Source of the DNA: DASWIG01 sp965371445 | GTDB lineage: Bacteria > Acidobacteriota > Thermoanaerobaculia > Multivoradales > J023 | Direction: 5' to 3' | Assembly: GCA_965371445.1 (NCBI GenBank) | Contig: CBDUYN010000026.1 | Coordinates: 1 to 64,000, forward strand | DNA length: 64,000 nucleotides | Shown: positions 24,289-32,509 of the stretch, piece by piece | Position numbering within the stretch: position 1 is the stretch's first letter | Layout of the letters: every line of letters starts with the position of its first letter | Translations under genes and position numbers: made by a program | The notes under the pieces: model-generated | What the model was told of the DNA's origin: nothing | Database searches by the model: none | Seen by the model: only the letters and a program-made list of their open reading frames with translations

Positions 24289-26541
24289 CTGCGTGACCCC
24301 ATCGACTTCGCCAAAGCGCTCAACCCCGAGCAGCTGGCCGCCGTGACCCACGGCGAAGGGCCCCAGCTGGTCCTGGCCGGCGCCGGCTCGGGCAAGACCC
24401 GGGTCATCACCTATCGGATCGCCTGGCTCGTCCAGGAGCGCGGCGTCGATCCGGCGGCGATCACCGCGGTGACGTTCACCAACAAGGCCGCCGGCGAGAT
24501 GAACGGACGCGTCGAGGAGCTCCTCGCCCTCTACCCTCTGGCCTCTTTCGTCGGCACCTTCCACCGTTTCGCGCTGCGCCTGCTGCGCATCTACGGCGAA
24601 AAAGTCGACCTGCCCCGCGGTTTTTCGATCTTCGACACGAGCGACCAGCAGTCTCTGGCCAAGCAGGCGATCGCCGCGGCGGGCCTGTCGCCGAAAAACT
24701 TCACCCCGCAGGCGGTCTTGGCGGCGATCAGCGGCGCCAAGAACCGCCTCCTCGGCCCGAGCGCCTACGACCGCGAGGCCGACGACTTCTTCGCCCGCCA
24801 GGTGGCCCCGGTCTACCACGCGTACCAGAAGCTCCTGCGCAAGGCAGGTGGCGTCGACTTCGACGACATGATCCGCCTGGCGGTGAAGCTCCTGCGCGGC
24901 GACCCGGCGATCCGCGGACGCGTCCGCGGGCGCATCCGCCACCTCTTGGTCGACGAATTCCAGGACACGAACCACGCCCAGCTGGCCTTGATCCGTGAGC
25001 TCTCCGACGGCTCGAACCTCACCGCCGTCGGCGACGAGGACCAGTCGATCTACCGCTGGCGGGGCGCCGAGATCGCCAACATCCTCGATTTCGAGGAGAG
25101 CTTCCCGGGCGCCGAGGTCCGCAAGCTGGAGCGCAACTACCGCTCGACCCAGACGATCTTGGACGCCGCCGGCGCCGTCGTCAGCCACAACGAGTTGCGC
25201 CGCGGCAAGACCCTCTGGACCGACGTCGGCGCCGGCGAGCGCCTGGGCTTCTACCGCGCCCGCGACGAGCAGGACGAGGCGCGCTGGGTCGTCTCGACGC
25301 TTCTCGCCCAGGAGAGCGAGCACGAGCTCGCCGAGATGGCGATCCTGGTACGCACCAACGCCCAGACCCGGGCCCTGGAGGAGGAGCTCACCCGCCGCCG
25401 CATGGACTACGTCTTGATCGGCAGCGTCCGCTTCTACGAGCGGGCCGAGGTCAAGGACCTCGTCGCCTACCTGCGGCTGGTGAAAAACCCCCGCGACGTC
25501 CATTCCTTCGCCAGGGTCTTGAACCGTCCGCCGCGGGGCATCGGCAAGGCGACGGAAAAAATGCTTTTTGAGCGGGCGAAGCAACGCGGCAAGACGCCCT
25601 GGGACGTGCTCGTCGACGACGACCTGGCGAGGTTCCCGAAGCGGGGAGCGCTGGCGCTGCTGAAGTTCCGCGACCTCCTGCGCCGGCTCGCCGACGAGTC
25701 CGAGGGCCTGCCGGTCCCGGCGCTCCTGGAGCGGGTGCTCGAAGCGAGCGCCTACGCCGACCTCTACGACGAGGAGGACCGCGACGGCCGCACCCGCCTG
25801 GAGAACGTCGGCGAGCTCCTCTCGGCGACCCGCGAGTTTACCGTCGCCCACTCCGCGAACAGTGTCTCCCCCCCTCGTTCCCCCGCGGGGGACGTTGAGG
25901 ACGACGACCTCCTTGCCGCGTTCCTCGACCACGCGGCCCTGGCGAGCGCCGCCGACACCACGGCCGGCGGCAAGGTCTCGCTCATGACGCTCCACGCCGC
26001 CAAGGGCCTGGAGTTCAAGGTCGTGGTGCTGCCCGGCCTGGAGGAGGACCTCCTCCCGCACTACAACGCCACGGCGATCGACGACGACGTCGAGGAGGAG
26101 CGGCGGCTCCTCTACGTCGGCATGACGCGCTCCGGCGAGCGGCTCTTCCTCTCGGCCGCGGCACGACGGCGGCGCAGCGGCCTCTACCAGGACCAGCGGG
26201 AGTCGCGCTTCGTCGACGAGATCCCGGCACACCTGGTGGAGGTCGAGGAGAGCCCGGAGCTTGCCGGACGCCGTCAGTCGATGGACAACGTCTACGCCTT
26301 CCTCGGCGGCTCGGCGCCGCCGCAGGGTCCGTCGCCGAGCGACGGCGACCAACGGCACAGGACGCCGTCGCGCCTGGACAAGGGCCTGCGCCGCGGCAGC
26401 CGGGTGCGCCACGCCGCCCTGGGCGTCGGGCAGGTGCTCCGGATCGACGGCGAGGGCGAGGCGGCGCGCCTCGTCGTCTATTTTGACGGCGTCGGACGGC
26501 GCAAGCTCCTCGCCCGCTACGCCCAACTCGAGCTCGTCTGA
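24289..26541 (+). CDS. pcrA: UvrD/PcrA-type superfamily 1 DNA helicase, probable CTG start
   Basis: All SF1A motifs are present: Q-motif LNPEQLAAV, Walker A GAGSGKT, Ia TFTNKAAGEM, II VDEFQDT, III GDEDQSIYRWRGA, IV ERNYRST, V LMTLHAAKGLEF and VI RRLLYVGMTR. A Tudor-like C-terminal domain follows (GSRVRHAALGVGQV), as in PcrA. The first ATG/GTG in frame is GTG 24343, but that would cut off the Q-motif just upstream. Between the preceding in-frame stop (24277-24279) and 24343 the only near-cognate initiation codon suitably placed is CTG at 24289. AAGGAAG lies 12-18 nt before it. It functions in repair and replication-fork processing. Confidence 0.94.
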   Translation: MRDPIDFAKALNPEQLAAVTHGEGPQLVLAGAGSGKTRVITYRIAWLVQERGVDPAAITAVTFTNKAAGEMNGRVEELLALYPLASFVGTFHRFALRLLRIYGEKVDLPRGFSIFDTSDQQSLAKQAIAAAGLSPKNFTPQAVLAAISGAKNRLLGPSAYDREADDFFARQVAPVYHAYQKLLRKAGGVDFDDMIRLAVKLLRGDPAIRGRVRGRIRHLLVDEFQDTNHAQLALIRELSDGSNLTAVGDEDQSIYRWRGAEIANILDFEESFPGAEVRKLERNYRSTQTILDAAGAVVSHNELRRGKTLWTDVGAGERLGFYRARDEQDEARWVVSTLLAQESEHELAEMAILVRTNAQTRALEEELTRRRMDYVLIGSVRFYERAEVKDLVAYLRLVKNPRDVHSFARVLNRPPRGIGKATEKMLFERAKQRGKTPWDVLVDDDLARFPKRGALALLKFRDLLRRLADESEGLPVPALLERVLEASAYADLYDEEDRDGRTRLENVGELLSATREFTVAHSANSVSPPRSPAGDVEDDDLLAAFLDHAALASAADTTAGGKVSLMTLHAAKGLEFKVVVLPGLEEDLLPHYNATAIDDDVEEERRLLYVGMTRSGERLFLSAAARRRRSGLYQDQRESRFVDEIPAHLVEVEESPELAGRRQSMDNVYAFLGGSAPPQGPSPSDGDQRHRTPSRLDKGLRRGSRVRHAALGVGQVLRIDGEGEAARLVVYFDGVGRRKLLARYAQLELV

Positions 26542-26607
26542 AGGCTTCTCTTCACACCCGCCGCCCTCAGGACGGTCCTCCCGGAAGGAACGGTCGAGAG
26601 GGCCTTT

Positions 26608-26644
26608 TCTCAATTCTGAGAATCCACTCGTCTCAACTTTGAGA
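26608..26644. promoter_or_regulatory. Two tandem palindromic upstream activator sites
   Basis: TCTCAATTCTGAGA (26608-26621) and TCTCAACTTTGAGA (26631-26644) are both perfect TCTCA-N4-TGAGA palindromes, each followed by ATCC. Their centres are 23 bp apart, about two helical turns. They lie 110-150 bp upstream of the sigma-54 core promoter, where bacterial enhancer-binding proteins normally bind. Confidence 0.8.
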
Positions 26645-26750
26645 ATCCTCGCCGTCTTGCGGCGCCGCCGGATCACCGCCGAATCCTCTAAGTCCTTTCA
26701 TTTCAACGAGATACGAGCGTCCGTCTGGTCGTCTGACCCTGTCGCATAGC

Positions 26751-26767
26751 CTGGCACGAGCTTTGCT
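26751..26767 (+). promoter_or_regulatory. Consensus sigma-54 promoter (-24/-12)
   Basis: The sequence CTGGCACGAGCTTTGCT matches the sigma-54 consensus YTGGCACGrNNNTTGCW at every fixed position, with GG at 26753-26754 and GC at 26765-26766. Transcription would start near 26778, 68 nt before the ATG of the secreted cysteine-rich protein. Confidence 0.9.
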
Positions 26768-26845
26768 CCTATGACGCCAGGCGGGCAGATATTGAAAACA
26801 TGCGTGCCGGCAGCCCGCGGCCGGCGTAAATGAGGAGTACAGAGA

Positions 26846-27490
26846 ATGAGCAAGTGGATCGTTTCCGGTTTTCTCCTGCTGTGTCTTGCGGCACCTCTGA
26901 CGGCACAGACGGCGCACGTCGCGGAGGCGGGCTCCGACAACGGATTTCTCACCCTCTACAGCGTCAACGTGGACAGGCCTCAGAAGGCCGCCGATCCGGC
27001 GGAAGGCCTTCTTCGCTTCGGCTTCTACTTGGAGAACACCTCGCGGTATCCCGTCTCGTCGGTCTCGGTGTCGGCATACGTCTACGACGAATTCGGGACG
27101 CTTTCGGGTTTCCGCTCTCTCGTGATCGACGAGGAGATTGCGCCCGGCCGGAAGATCTACCAACTCCACATGACGAGCGACGTCAGGACCAGACCCGGCG
27201 ATCAGATTGTCCTTCGGATCGAGGAGATCGACGGTCCCGACGGCCGAATCTGGGAGTTGCCGACCGCGGAGCTGGAATTCCTGGAGCCCTACGCCGTCCT
27301 TCCTTATCTTGAGTGGACCGGTAGCCTTCCAAGCTACAAGGTACGGGACTGCATCCCCTTTTGCGAGAGAATGTCCAACTTGTGTGACGGGATGTGCGGC
27401 AGTGACGGTGTGGACACCTTCGCCTGCTCCCAAGGCAGCGACGGTACCTGCAACAGCAGCTGCAAGTGCCACAGGCCTAAGCAGCAGTAA
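26846..27490 (+). CDS. Secreted protein with an eight-cysteine C-terminal module
   Basis: The 214-residue product has a signal peptide (WIVSGFLLLCLAAPLTAQT) and then a beta-rich domain (LLRFGFYLENTSRYPVSSVSVSAYVYDEFG; IVLRIEEIDGPDGRIWEL). The last ~45 residues contain eight cysteines spaced C-x3-C-x6-C-x3-C-x9-C-x7-C-x3-C-x-C. The mature protein has no other cysteine, so four disulfides in a knotted terminal module are likely. I do not recognise the family. It sits directly under a consensus sigma-54 promoter and 9 nt ahead of a large exported repeat protein. Possible roles are a surface adhesin, toxin-like effector or structural cap. Confidence 0.85.
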   Translation: MSKWIVSGFLLLCLAAPLTAQTAHVAEAGSDNGFLTLYSVNVDRPQKAADPAEGLLRFGFYLENTSRYPVSSVSVSAYVYDEFGTLSGFRSLVIDEEIAPGRKIYQLHMTSDVRTRPGDQIVLRIEEIDGPDGRIWELPTAELEFLEPYAVLPYLEWTGSLPSYKVRDCIPFCERMSNLCDGMCGSDGVDTFACSQGSDGTCNSSCKCHRPKQQ

Positions 27491-27499
27491 CCGTCGACA

Positions 27500-30400
27500 G
27501 TGTTGACTCCTGAAGGCAGGCGGAGCCTGCCCTACGAAGAGCGGGGCCGAGCAGGGCGGAGCCCTTTCCTTGGCCTCTTTCTGACCGTCCTGCTAGCCGC
27601 GCTCTCCATCGCTCCAGCGTCCGGCGAGGAGATCGAGGTCACCGGCCTGGTCCTCGCCCCCGACGCGCACCCGCGCTCCGGCGTCCGCGTGACGTTCCTG
27701 CCGGTTCTGAGTCGCCTCGAGCAGGCGCGCCGTGAGCTGACGGAGACCACGCCAGAGCCCGCGGCAAGCGCCGAGACCGACGACCAAGGCTTCTTCCACC
27801 TCGCTGCACCGACCCCCGGCATGTGGACGGTCCACGCCGAGGCCCCCGGCTTCCTGCCCATGGAGCTCGCTCTCAAGCCGCTCGTCCGCGAGACGACCCT
27901 GCCGCCGCTCGTCCTGGAGCGGGACGCCGGTCTCCGAGTGCTGCTTCACGACGGCAATCGCCCTGTCGCCGGCGGACGCGTGCGCGTCGAGCCCGTGACG
28001 CCGAGGCCGTCGCGCTACGGAGCAAGGCCCGACTGGCAGGACGCTCCAAGGCTCGGGCGAACCGGCGACGACGGCATCGCCGTCCTGCCCTGGAGGAGCG
28101 GCCAAAGCGTGCGCGTCCTGGCCTCCGCGCCCGGCTTCGCGGTGGAGCAGAGGACCGTCCGGCGACGCGAGCTCCGGCTCGCTCTTTCGTCCGGCTCGAA
28201 GCTCGTCGTCGAGGTCCGGAACCCCCAAGGAGCGCTCGCCCCGGGCGCCGTGATCCGGACGTTTAAAGATGTGTGGCCGCTCGGCGAGACCGCGGAGGAC
28301 AGCCGCGCGACGATCCACGCCGACGACGGCACCGAGGTCGAGGTCCTGGCGGCGGGCAGCCTTCAATTCCGCGGCTCCCTCGCCAAGCCGGCGGACGACG
28401 AGCCCGTCAGGATCGAGCTCGCGCCGCCGGCGCTTCTCGCCGGCCGCGTCGTCGAGCAAAGCGAGCCGATGCCGATCGCCGGCGCCCTCGTGTGGCCGGC
28501 CGGCGACCCCGGCTCCTTCCGCCGGACCGACGGACGCGGTGGCTACGAGCTCCCGGCCGCCGGCAGCGGACGCACCCGCCTCGCCGCCGCCGCGCCGGGT
28601 TTTTTCCCCGGCGAGCAGCCGGTCGAGCTCGCCCCGGGCCGCGTCGACGTCCCCGCCCTGGCGCTCGAGGCCATGGCGGCGATCTCCGGCGTGGTCACCG
28701 GCCCCGACGGCGAGCCGCTCCCGGGAGTCGAAATCCTCGCCTTTCCCGACGGGGCACGGCGAACGCGCACCGGCTACCGGGTCGCCGCGAGCGCCGGGAT
28801 GACCTACAGCCGCGCGGCGGGACGCTTCGAGATCGGCGAGCTCGTCTACGGCGTCGCCTACCGGGCGCGCTTCCGGAAGACCGGCTACGGCCTCGCCGAG
28901 GTCGAGGTGCCGGTGCCGCGCCCCGGCGAGGCGCCGGCGCCGCTCGCGGTGACGCTGCGACGCGGCCAAAGCGTCTTCGGACACGTCGTCGCCGACGACG
29001 AGACGCCCGTCGCCGGGGCCGAGATCCGCCTCCGCCGAGCGCCGAGCGACGATCCGATCGCGCGGATCGCCGAGGCGTCGAATCCCCGTCTCGTCCCCTC
29101 CTGGGACGCTTCCACCGACCGCGACGGAGGCTTCGAGCTCGACGACTTGCCCACCGGACGCTACGTCCTCGACGTCCGGGCCGCGGGCTTCGCGTCGCTC
29201 CGCCTGCCCGGCCTCGCCGTCACCGACCACGACGCCGCCACCGACCTCGGGACCGTCGTCCTGGCCCCGGGAGCGACGGTCGAGGGCTACGTCCGCGACG
29301 CCGCGGGCGCGCCCCTGGAAGCGGTCGAGGTGAGGGTCGTACCCGCCGGCTCCGTCGAGAGGACTTTCGCCGACCTGCGCGGCGGCGAGCTCCCGGCCGA
29401 CGCCGTCACCGGCCCCGACGGCTACTTCGCCCTCCGCGACCGCGGCCCCGGCGAGAGGCTCGAGCTGCGCTTCCGGCGCCGGGGCTACGCCCGGCTCGCC
29501 CTGCCGGGGATCGAGGCGCCGAGCGAGGAGCCCCTGGCCGTCGTCCTCGGCCCGGTCTCGCGCGTCTTCGGACGGGTTGTCGACGAGAGCGGCGCGCCGC
29601 TCGACGGCGCGGCGCTCGTGCTCGATCGAATCGAGACCAGCGTCTCGGCCGCCGGCACCACCTCCGTCGCCGGGACCGACGTCAGCGAGACCACGGCGGA
29701 CGACGACGGACGCTTCGCCTTCGACGACGTCGAGCCCGGCGAGCTCCAGCTCTCGGCCTCGGCCCCCGGCTACGCGACCGGCGAATGGACGGGCCTCGAG
29801 GCCGCGCCGGGCGAGGACCTGGATCTGGAGCTGGCCCTGGAGCCGGGAGCCTCGGTCCGCGGCACGGTCTTCGCACCCGACGCCGAGGCCCTGGCGGGCG
29901 TCCGCGTCCGCTACGAGTCCGCCGGCTCCCGGAGCCTGGTCAGGACCGACGGCGAGGGCCGCTTTCGGATCGAGGGTGCCGCCGTCGCACAGCTGACGCT
30001 CGTCGCCGAGCACGAGCGCTACGGCCGCGCCGTCCGCGAGGTCGACCTCGCGGCGGGAGAGAACCTCGTGGACCTGCGTTTCGAGAGGGGCCTGGAGGCC
30101 CGGGGAGCGGTCGTCGACGAGACCGGTGCCGGCGTCGAGGGAGCGGTCGTGCGGTGGATGAAGAAGGGCGACTACATGAGTCTCCGCCGGCAAGCGTCCA
30201 AGGCCGGCGGCAGCTTTCGCTTCGAGGGCGTCGCGGCGGGGACCTACACCCTGCGGGCCACCAAGGAAGGCTATGCCGGCACTCCCGAGCGGGTCACCGT
30301 CGAGGTCGGCGACGCCTCGCTCGACGGCGTCGTCGTGCCGCTCGTCGTGGGTGCGACTTTGACGGGCCGCCTCCTGGGCCTCGCGACCGACGAGCTGGCC

Positions 30401-31108
30401 GCCGTCGAGGTCGAGGTCGGCCCCTACTCCAAGACGATCCAGGTCGACCCCGACGGCAAGTACCGGATCGCGAACGTCTTCCCCGGAACCTGGACGGTGA
30501 TCGCGCGCCACGCCGGGTCCGAGCGGCAGGCGAGCGGAGAGGTGACGATCGAGCCCGGCGAGGTCGAGGTCCGGCTCGACCTCGCCTTCGACGCCGGACG
30601 CCGCCTGACGGGCCGGGTCACGAGCCACGGCGAAGGCATCGCCGGAGCCCTGGTGGCGCTTTTCGGCGCCGACGGCCTGCCGGTCGCCGAGTCGAGGACC
30701 GATCCGTCGGGAGCCTTCGGCTTCCGCGGCCTTGGCGACGGCACCTACCGGCTCCGGGTCCTGGGACCGCAGGGCAGCGTCGAGCATTCCGAGGAGGTCG
30801 AGGTCATGGCCGATGCCGAGGTCCTCGTCGAGCTCGACAGGCAGGCCGTCGCCGGCTACGTCGTCCGCGCCGACGACGCGAGCCCGCTCGGCGGCGTCCG
30901 GGTCACGCTCGCCGCCGCCGAAGGCCGTCCCGGGCGCGAGACGACGACCGACGCTCGGGGCTACTTCCGGTTCCCGGGCGTCGCCAGGGGCTCCTGGCGC
31001 CTCGTCGCCCGGAAGGCCGGATTCGAGCCGGCCGAGACGCTCGTCGCGCTCGGCCCGGAGACGGCGAGCGGCGAGCTCCGAATCGCGCTCACGCCGTCGC
31101 CGGAGTAG
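27500..31108 (+). CDS. Large exported protein of tandem carboxypeptidase-regulatory-like repeats
   Basis: The 1202-residue protein has a signal sequence (FLGLFLTVLLAALSIAPASG) and then about eleven to thirteen beta-sandwich repeats of ~90 residues. Each opens with phrases like VTGPDGEPLPGVEI, VVADDETPVAGAEI, VVDESGAPLDGAAL and VTSHGEGIAGALV, and contains GRY/GTYTL-type strands. This is the CarboxypepD_reg-like/PEGA-type fold found in surface and outer-membrane proteins. No catalytic domain, membrane anchor or sorting signal is visible at the C-terminus (LRIALTPSPE). The GTG at 27500 is 9 nt after the cysteine-rich protein, implying one sigma-54-driven transcript. Its first ~20 codons are read from a palindromic repeat (27515-27565), so the natural start is uncertain. 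Confidence 0.88.
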   Translation: MLTPEGRRSLPYEERGRAGRSPFLGLFLTVLLAALSIAPASGEEIEVTGLVLAPDAHPRSGVRVTFLPVLSRLEQARRELTETTPEPAASAETDDQGFFHLAAPTPGMWTVHAEAPGFLPMELALKPLVRETTLPPLVLERDAGLRVLLHDGNRPVAGGRVRVEPVTPRPSRYGARPDWQDAPRLGRTGDDGIAVLPWRSGQSVRVLASAPGFAVEQRTVRRRELRLALSSGSKLVVEVRNPQGALAPGAVIRTFKDVWPLGETAEDSRATIHADDGTEVEVLAAGSLQFRGSLAKPADDEPVRIELAPPALLAGRVVEQSEPMPIAGALVWPAGDPGSFRRTDGRGGYELPAAGSGRTRLAAAAPGFFPGEQPVELAPGRVDVPALALEAMAAISGVVTGPDGEPLPGVEILAFPDGARRTRTGYRVAASAGMTYSRAAGRFEIGELVYGVAYRARFRKTGYGLAEVEVPVPRPGEAPAPLAVTLRRGQSVFGHVVADDETPVAGAEIRLRRAPSDDPIARIAEASNPRLVPSWDASTDRDGGFELDDLPTGRYVLDVRAAGFASLRLPGLAVTDHDAATDLGTVVLAPGATVEGYVRDAAGAPLEAVEVRVVPAGSVERTFADLRGGELPADAVTGPDGYFALRDRGPGERLELRFRRRGYARLALPGIEAPSEEPLAVVLGPVSRVFGRVVDESGAPLDGAALVLDRIETSVSAAGTTSVAGTDVSETTADDDGRFAFDDVEPGELQLSASAPGYATGEWTGLEAAPGEDLDLELALEPGASVRGTVFAPDAEALAGVRVRYESAGSRSLVRTDGEGRFRIEGAAVAQLTLVAEHERYGRAVREVDLAAGENLVDLRFERGLEARGAVVDETGAGVEGAVVRWMKKGDYMSLRRQASKAGGSFRFEGVAAGTYTLRATKEGYAGTPERVTVEVGDASLDGVVVPLVVGATLTGRLLGLATDELAAVEVEVGPYSKTIQVDPDGKYRIANVFPGTWTVIARHAGSERQASGEVTIEPGEVEVRLDLAFDAGRRLTGRVTSHGEGIAGALVALFGADGLPVAESRTDPSGAFGFRGLGDGTYRLRVLGPQGSVEHSEEVEVMADAEVLVELDRQAVAGYVVRADDASPLGGVRVTLAAAEGRPGRETTTDARGYFRFPGVARGSWRLVARKAGFEPAETLVALGPETASGELRIALTPSPE
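27515..27565. repeat. Palindromic repeat inside the 5' coding end
   Basis: GGCAGGCGGAGCCTGCC (27515-27531) is identical to the arm at 5924-5940 and folds on itself (GGCAGGC/GCCTGCC). A second hairpin AGGGC/GCCCT with the same GGA loop lies at 27553-27565. The element overlaps the N-terminal codons of the repeat protein, before its signal sequence. Confidence 0.75.
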
Positions 31109-31408
31109 CTGATTCTTCGCCGGCCGGAACGGTTGCTTTGCGCCCGGCTTTACGCCTGGACGGCAAATCTCCAGGCCGCACAGCCGACGCTGAACCGTAT
31201 CCGAGAGGACCGCGCCAGGGCGGGACGCATGGCGCCTCTCCTCGGGGCGCTCTGTCCCGACTGCCGCCGGAGCTTCGTCGGCGAAGTCGGATGCTCGATC
31301 TGTCACCACCTGCGCCGCGCCCTCGAGCCGATACCGCTCGACAAGCGACACGACCCCGGGCCTGTTGGTCCCCTCGCTTCCCCCAGGCCTGGGGCTTTTT
31401 TTCTCCAC
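31109..31408. other. Intergenic region with no clear gene
   Basis: This 300 bp lies between convergent genes. A rightward frame from ATG 31230 encodes a short CPDC...CSIC cysteine pair (zinc-ribbon-like), but it runs on antisense into the ATP-grasp gene, so I do not call it. The region ends with the terminator at 31381-31402. Confidence 0.4.
31381..31402 (+). terminator. Rho-independent terminator
   Basis: CCCCAGGCCTGGGG (31381-31394) is a perfect palindrome followed by C and seven T (31396-31402). It reads rightward and would end the transcript of the sigma-54 locus about 270 nt after the repeat-protein stop codon. Confidence 0.8.
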
Positions 31409-32389
31409 TCAACCGAGGATCGCCTCGACGACCCGAATCTCCGCCGCGATCGCCTCCTCCCGGTGGCCCAGGCGCGCCATGTGCACCAGGCTTGGCGAAG
31501 CGTTGACCTCGAGGACGACGGCGTCCTCCGCCGGTGCGTCGAGGTCCGCCACCTTCAGGTCGACGCCGAAGTGACGCAGGGCGATCTCGCGTCCGGCCCG
31601 GCGGGCGAGCTCCAGGAGGCCCTCCGGCGGATGGCGGAGGACCTCGCCGTGGCAGAGGCGGTTCAGGTTCAGGATCGGCGAGCGGAAGTCGAGCTCGGTC
31701 CCCTTCGCCGGCACCGCGTCCAGGTCGACGTCCCGCGCCAGGGGATCGGCGGCGAAGCCCTGCTCGAAGCCCTCGCCCGCGAAGCGCGGGTCCGAACGGG
31801 CCAGGAGCTCGCGGACGCTCCGCTCGCCGTCGCCGAGGAGGACGACGCCGCGGCGCGTGTAGCCGAAGAGGTACTCGCCGTCGAGCAGGTCGAGCCGGAC
31901 GTCCATACCCGGGACCGGCGTCTGGACGAGCGCCAGGTAGTCGAGGCGCCAGACCTGCTCGACGGCGGCTTGCAGCTCGTCCAGGTTCGCGACGAGGGCG
32001 ATGTCGCGTCCGCGGGCGCCGCGGTTGGGTTTCACGATCAGGGGAAAGCCGTGCTCGGCGGCGAACCGCTCGGCCGGCGCAAGCCCGGTGTGCGACGAGA
32101 AGTCCTCCTCGGGAAAGGCCCCGGGCCGTAGGCACCGGACGGTCGAGGGAACCCTCAGGCCGGCGCGTCCGAGAACGAGGCCGGTATGGAACTTGTCCTC
32201 GGCGATGCGCGCGGCGAGGGCGTTGTTCAAGGGCGAGAAGCCGCCGAGGAGCAACTGGCGCCGCTCGCCGGAACGCAGCTCGTAGAGGTAGCCGGTCTCG
32301 GGGTCGAGCGAGACGAGCTCGCAGCCGAGCCGGCGCGCCGCCTCGCGGCGCAGCTCGATCATCGGTGAAGGGGGACGGTCGTTCGTCAT
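31409..32389 (-). CDS. ATP-grasp ligase of the RimK/cyanophycin-synthetase type
   Basis: This 326-residue protein has the ATP-grasp core: AARIAEDKFHTGLVLGRAGLRVPST, then PLIVKPNRGARGRDIALV (ATP-binding lysine and glycine loop), DVRLDLLDGEYLFGYTRRG, and the metal-binding VVLEVNASPSLVH. These residues fit a carboxylate-amine ligase using ATP, like RimK or the C-terminal half of cyanophycin synthetase. No substrate-specific neighbour is evident, so the product is unknown. The predicted start has no strong Shine-Dalgarno; a second ATG lies nine codons downstream. Confidence 0.87.
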   Translation of the reverse strand: MTNDRPPSPMIELRREAARRLGCELVSLDPETGYLYELRSGERRQLLLGGFSPLNNALAARIAEDKFHTGLVLGRAGLRVPSTVRCLRPGAFPEEDFSSHTGLAPAERFAAEHGFPLIVKPNRGARGRDIALVANLDELQAAVEQVWRLDYLALVQTPVPGMDVRLDLLDGEYLFGYTRRGVVLLGDGERSVRELLARSDPRFAGEGFEQGFAADPLARDVDLDAVPAKGTELDFRSPILNLNRLCHGEVLRHPPEGLLELARRAGREIALRHFGVDLKVADLDAPAEDAVVLEVNASPSLVHMARLGHREEAIAAEIRVVEAILG

Positions 32390-32509
32390 GGGTGGCGATT
32401 ATAGGCCTTCGCGCGACTGGCCCTCGCCATGACGACGACGGAGGAAGGCAAGCGCGCGATCGTCGACCTCGGTGGGAGGATCGAGGGCCTGCTCGTCACG
32501 ACCGCCAGC

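Larger units (their letters stand above)
26542..26845. other. 304-bp regulatory spacer of the sigma-54 locus
   Basis: There is no gene in this spacer between pcrA and the secreted protein at 26846. It is less GC-rich than its surroundings. It contains two tandem TCTCA-N4-TGAGA palindromes (26608-26644), a consensus sigma-54 promoter (26751-26767), and a leader with an inverted GCCGGC pair (around 26805-26825). TGAGGAG (26831-26837) lies 8 nt before the ATG. Confidence 0.75.

Noticed and set aside
23467..26676. 1069-codon leftward frame opposite glmU and pcrA
   Set aside because: It is antisense to two well-conserved genes and shows no recognisable domain.
26542..26845. CRISPR-like repeats suggested by the tandem TCTCA...TGAGA sites
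   Set aside because: There are only two copies, palindromic and 23 bp apart, without spacers; they fit activator sites.
31209..31408. Rightward frame with CPDC and CSIC cysteine pairs, possible zinc-ribbon gene
   Set aside because: It runs antisense far into the ATP-grasp gene without a stop and lacks a clear Shine-Dalgarno.
27593..31408. Very long leftward open frame opposite the repeat protein
   Set aside because: It is a GC-rich antisense shadow with low-complexity composition; the rightward protein has a signal peptide and a conserved repeat fold.
32398..32509. Small rightward gene starting ATG 32429
   Set aside because: Its frame continues antisense through the DUF1640 gene, which has a clear family signature.
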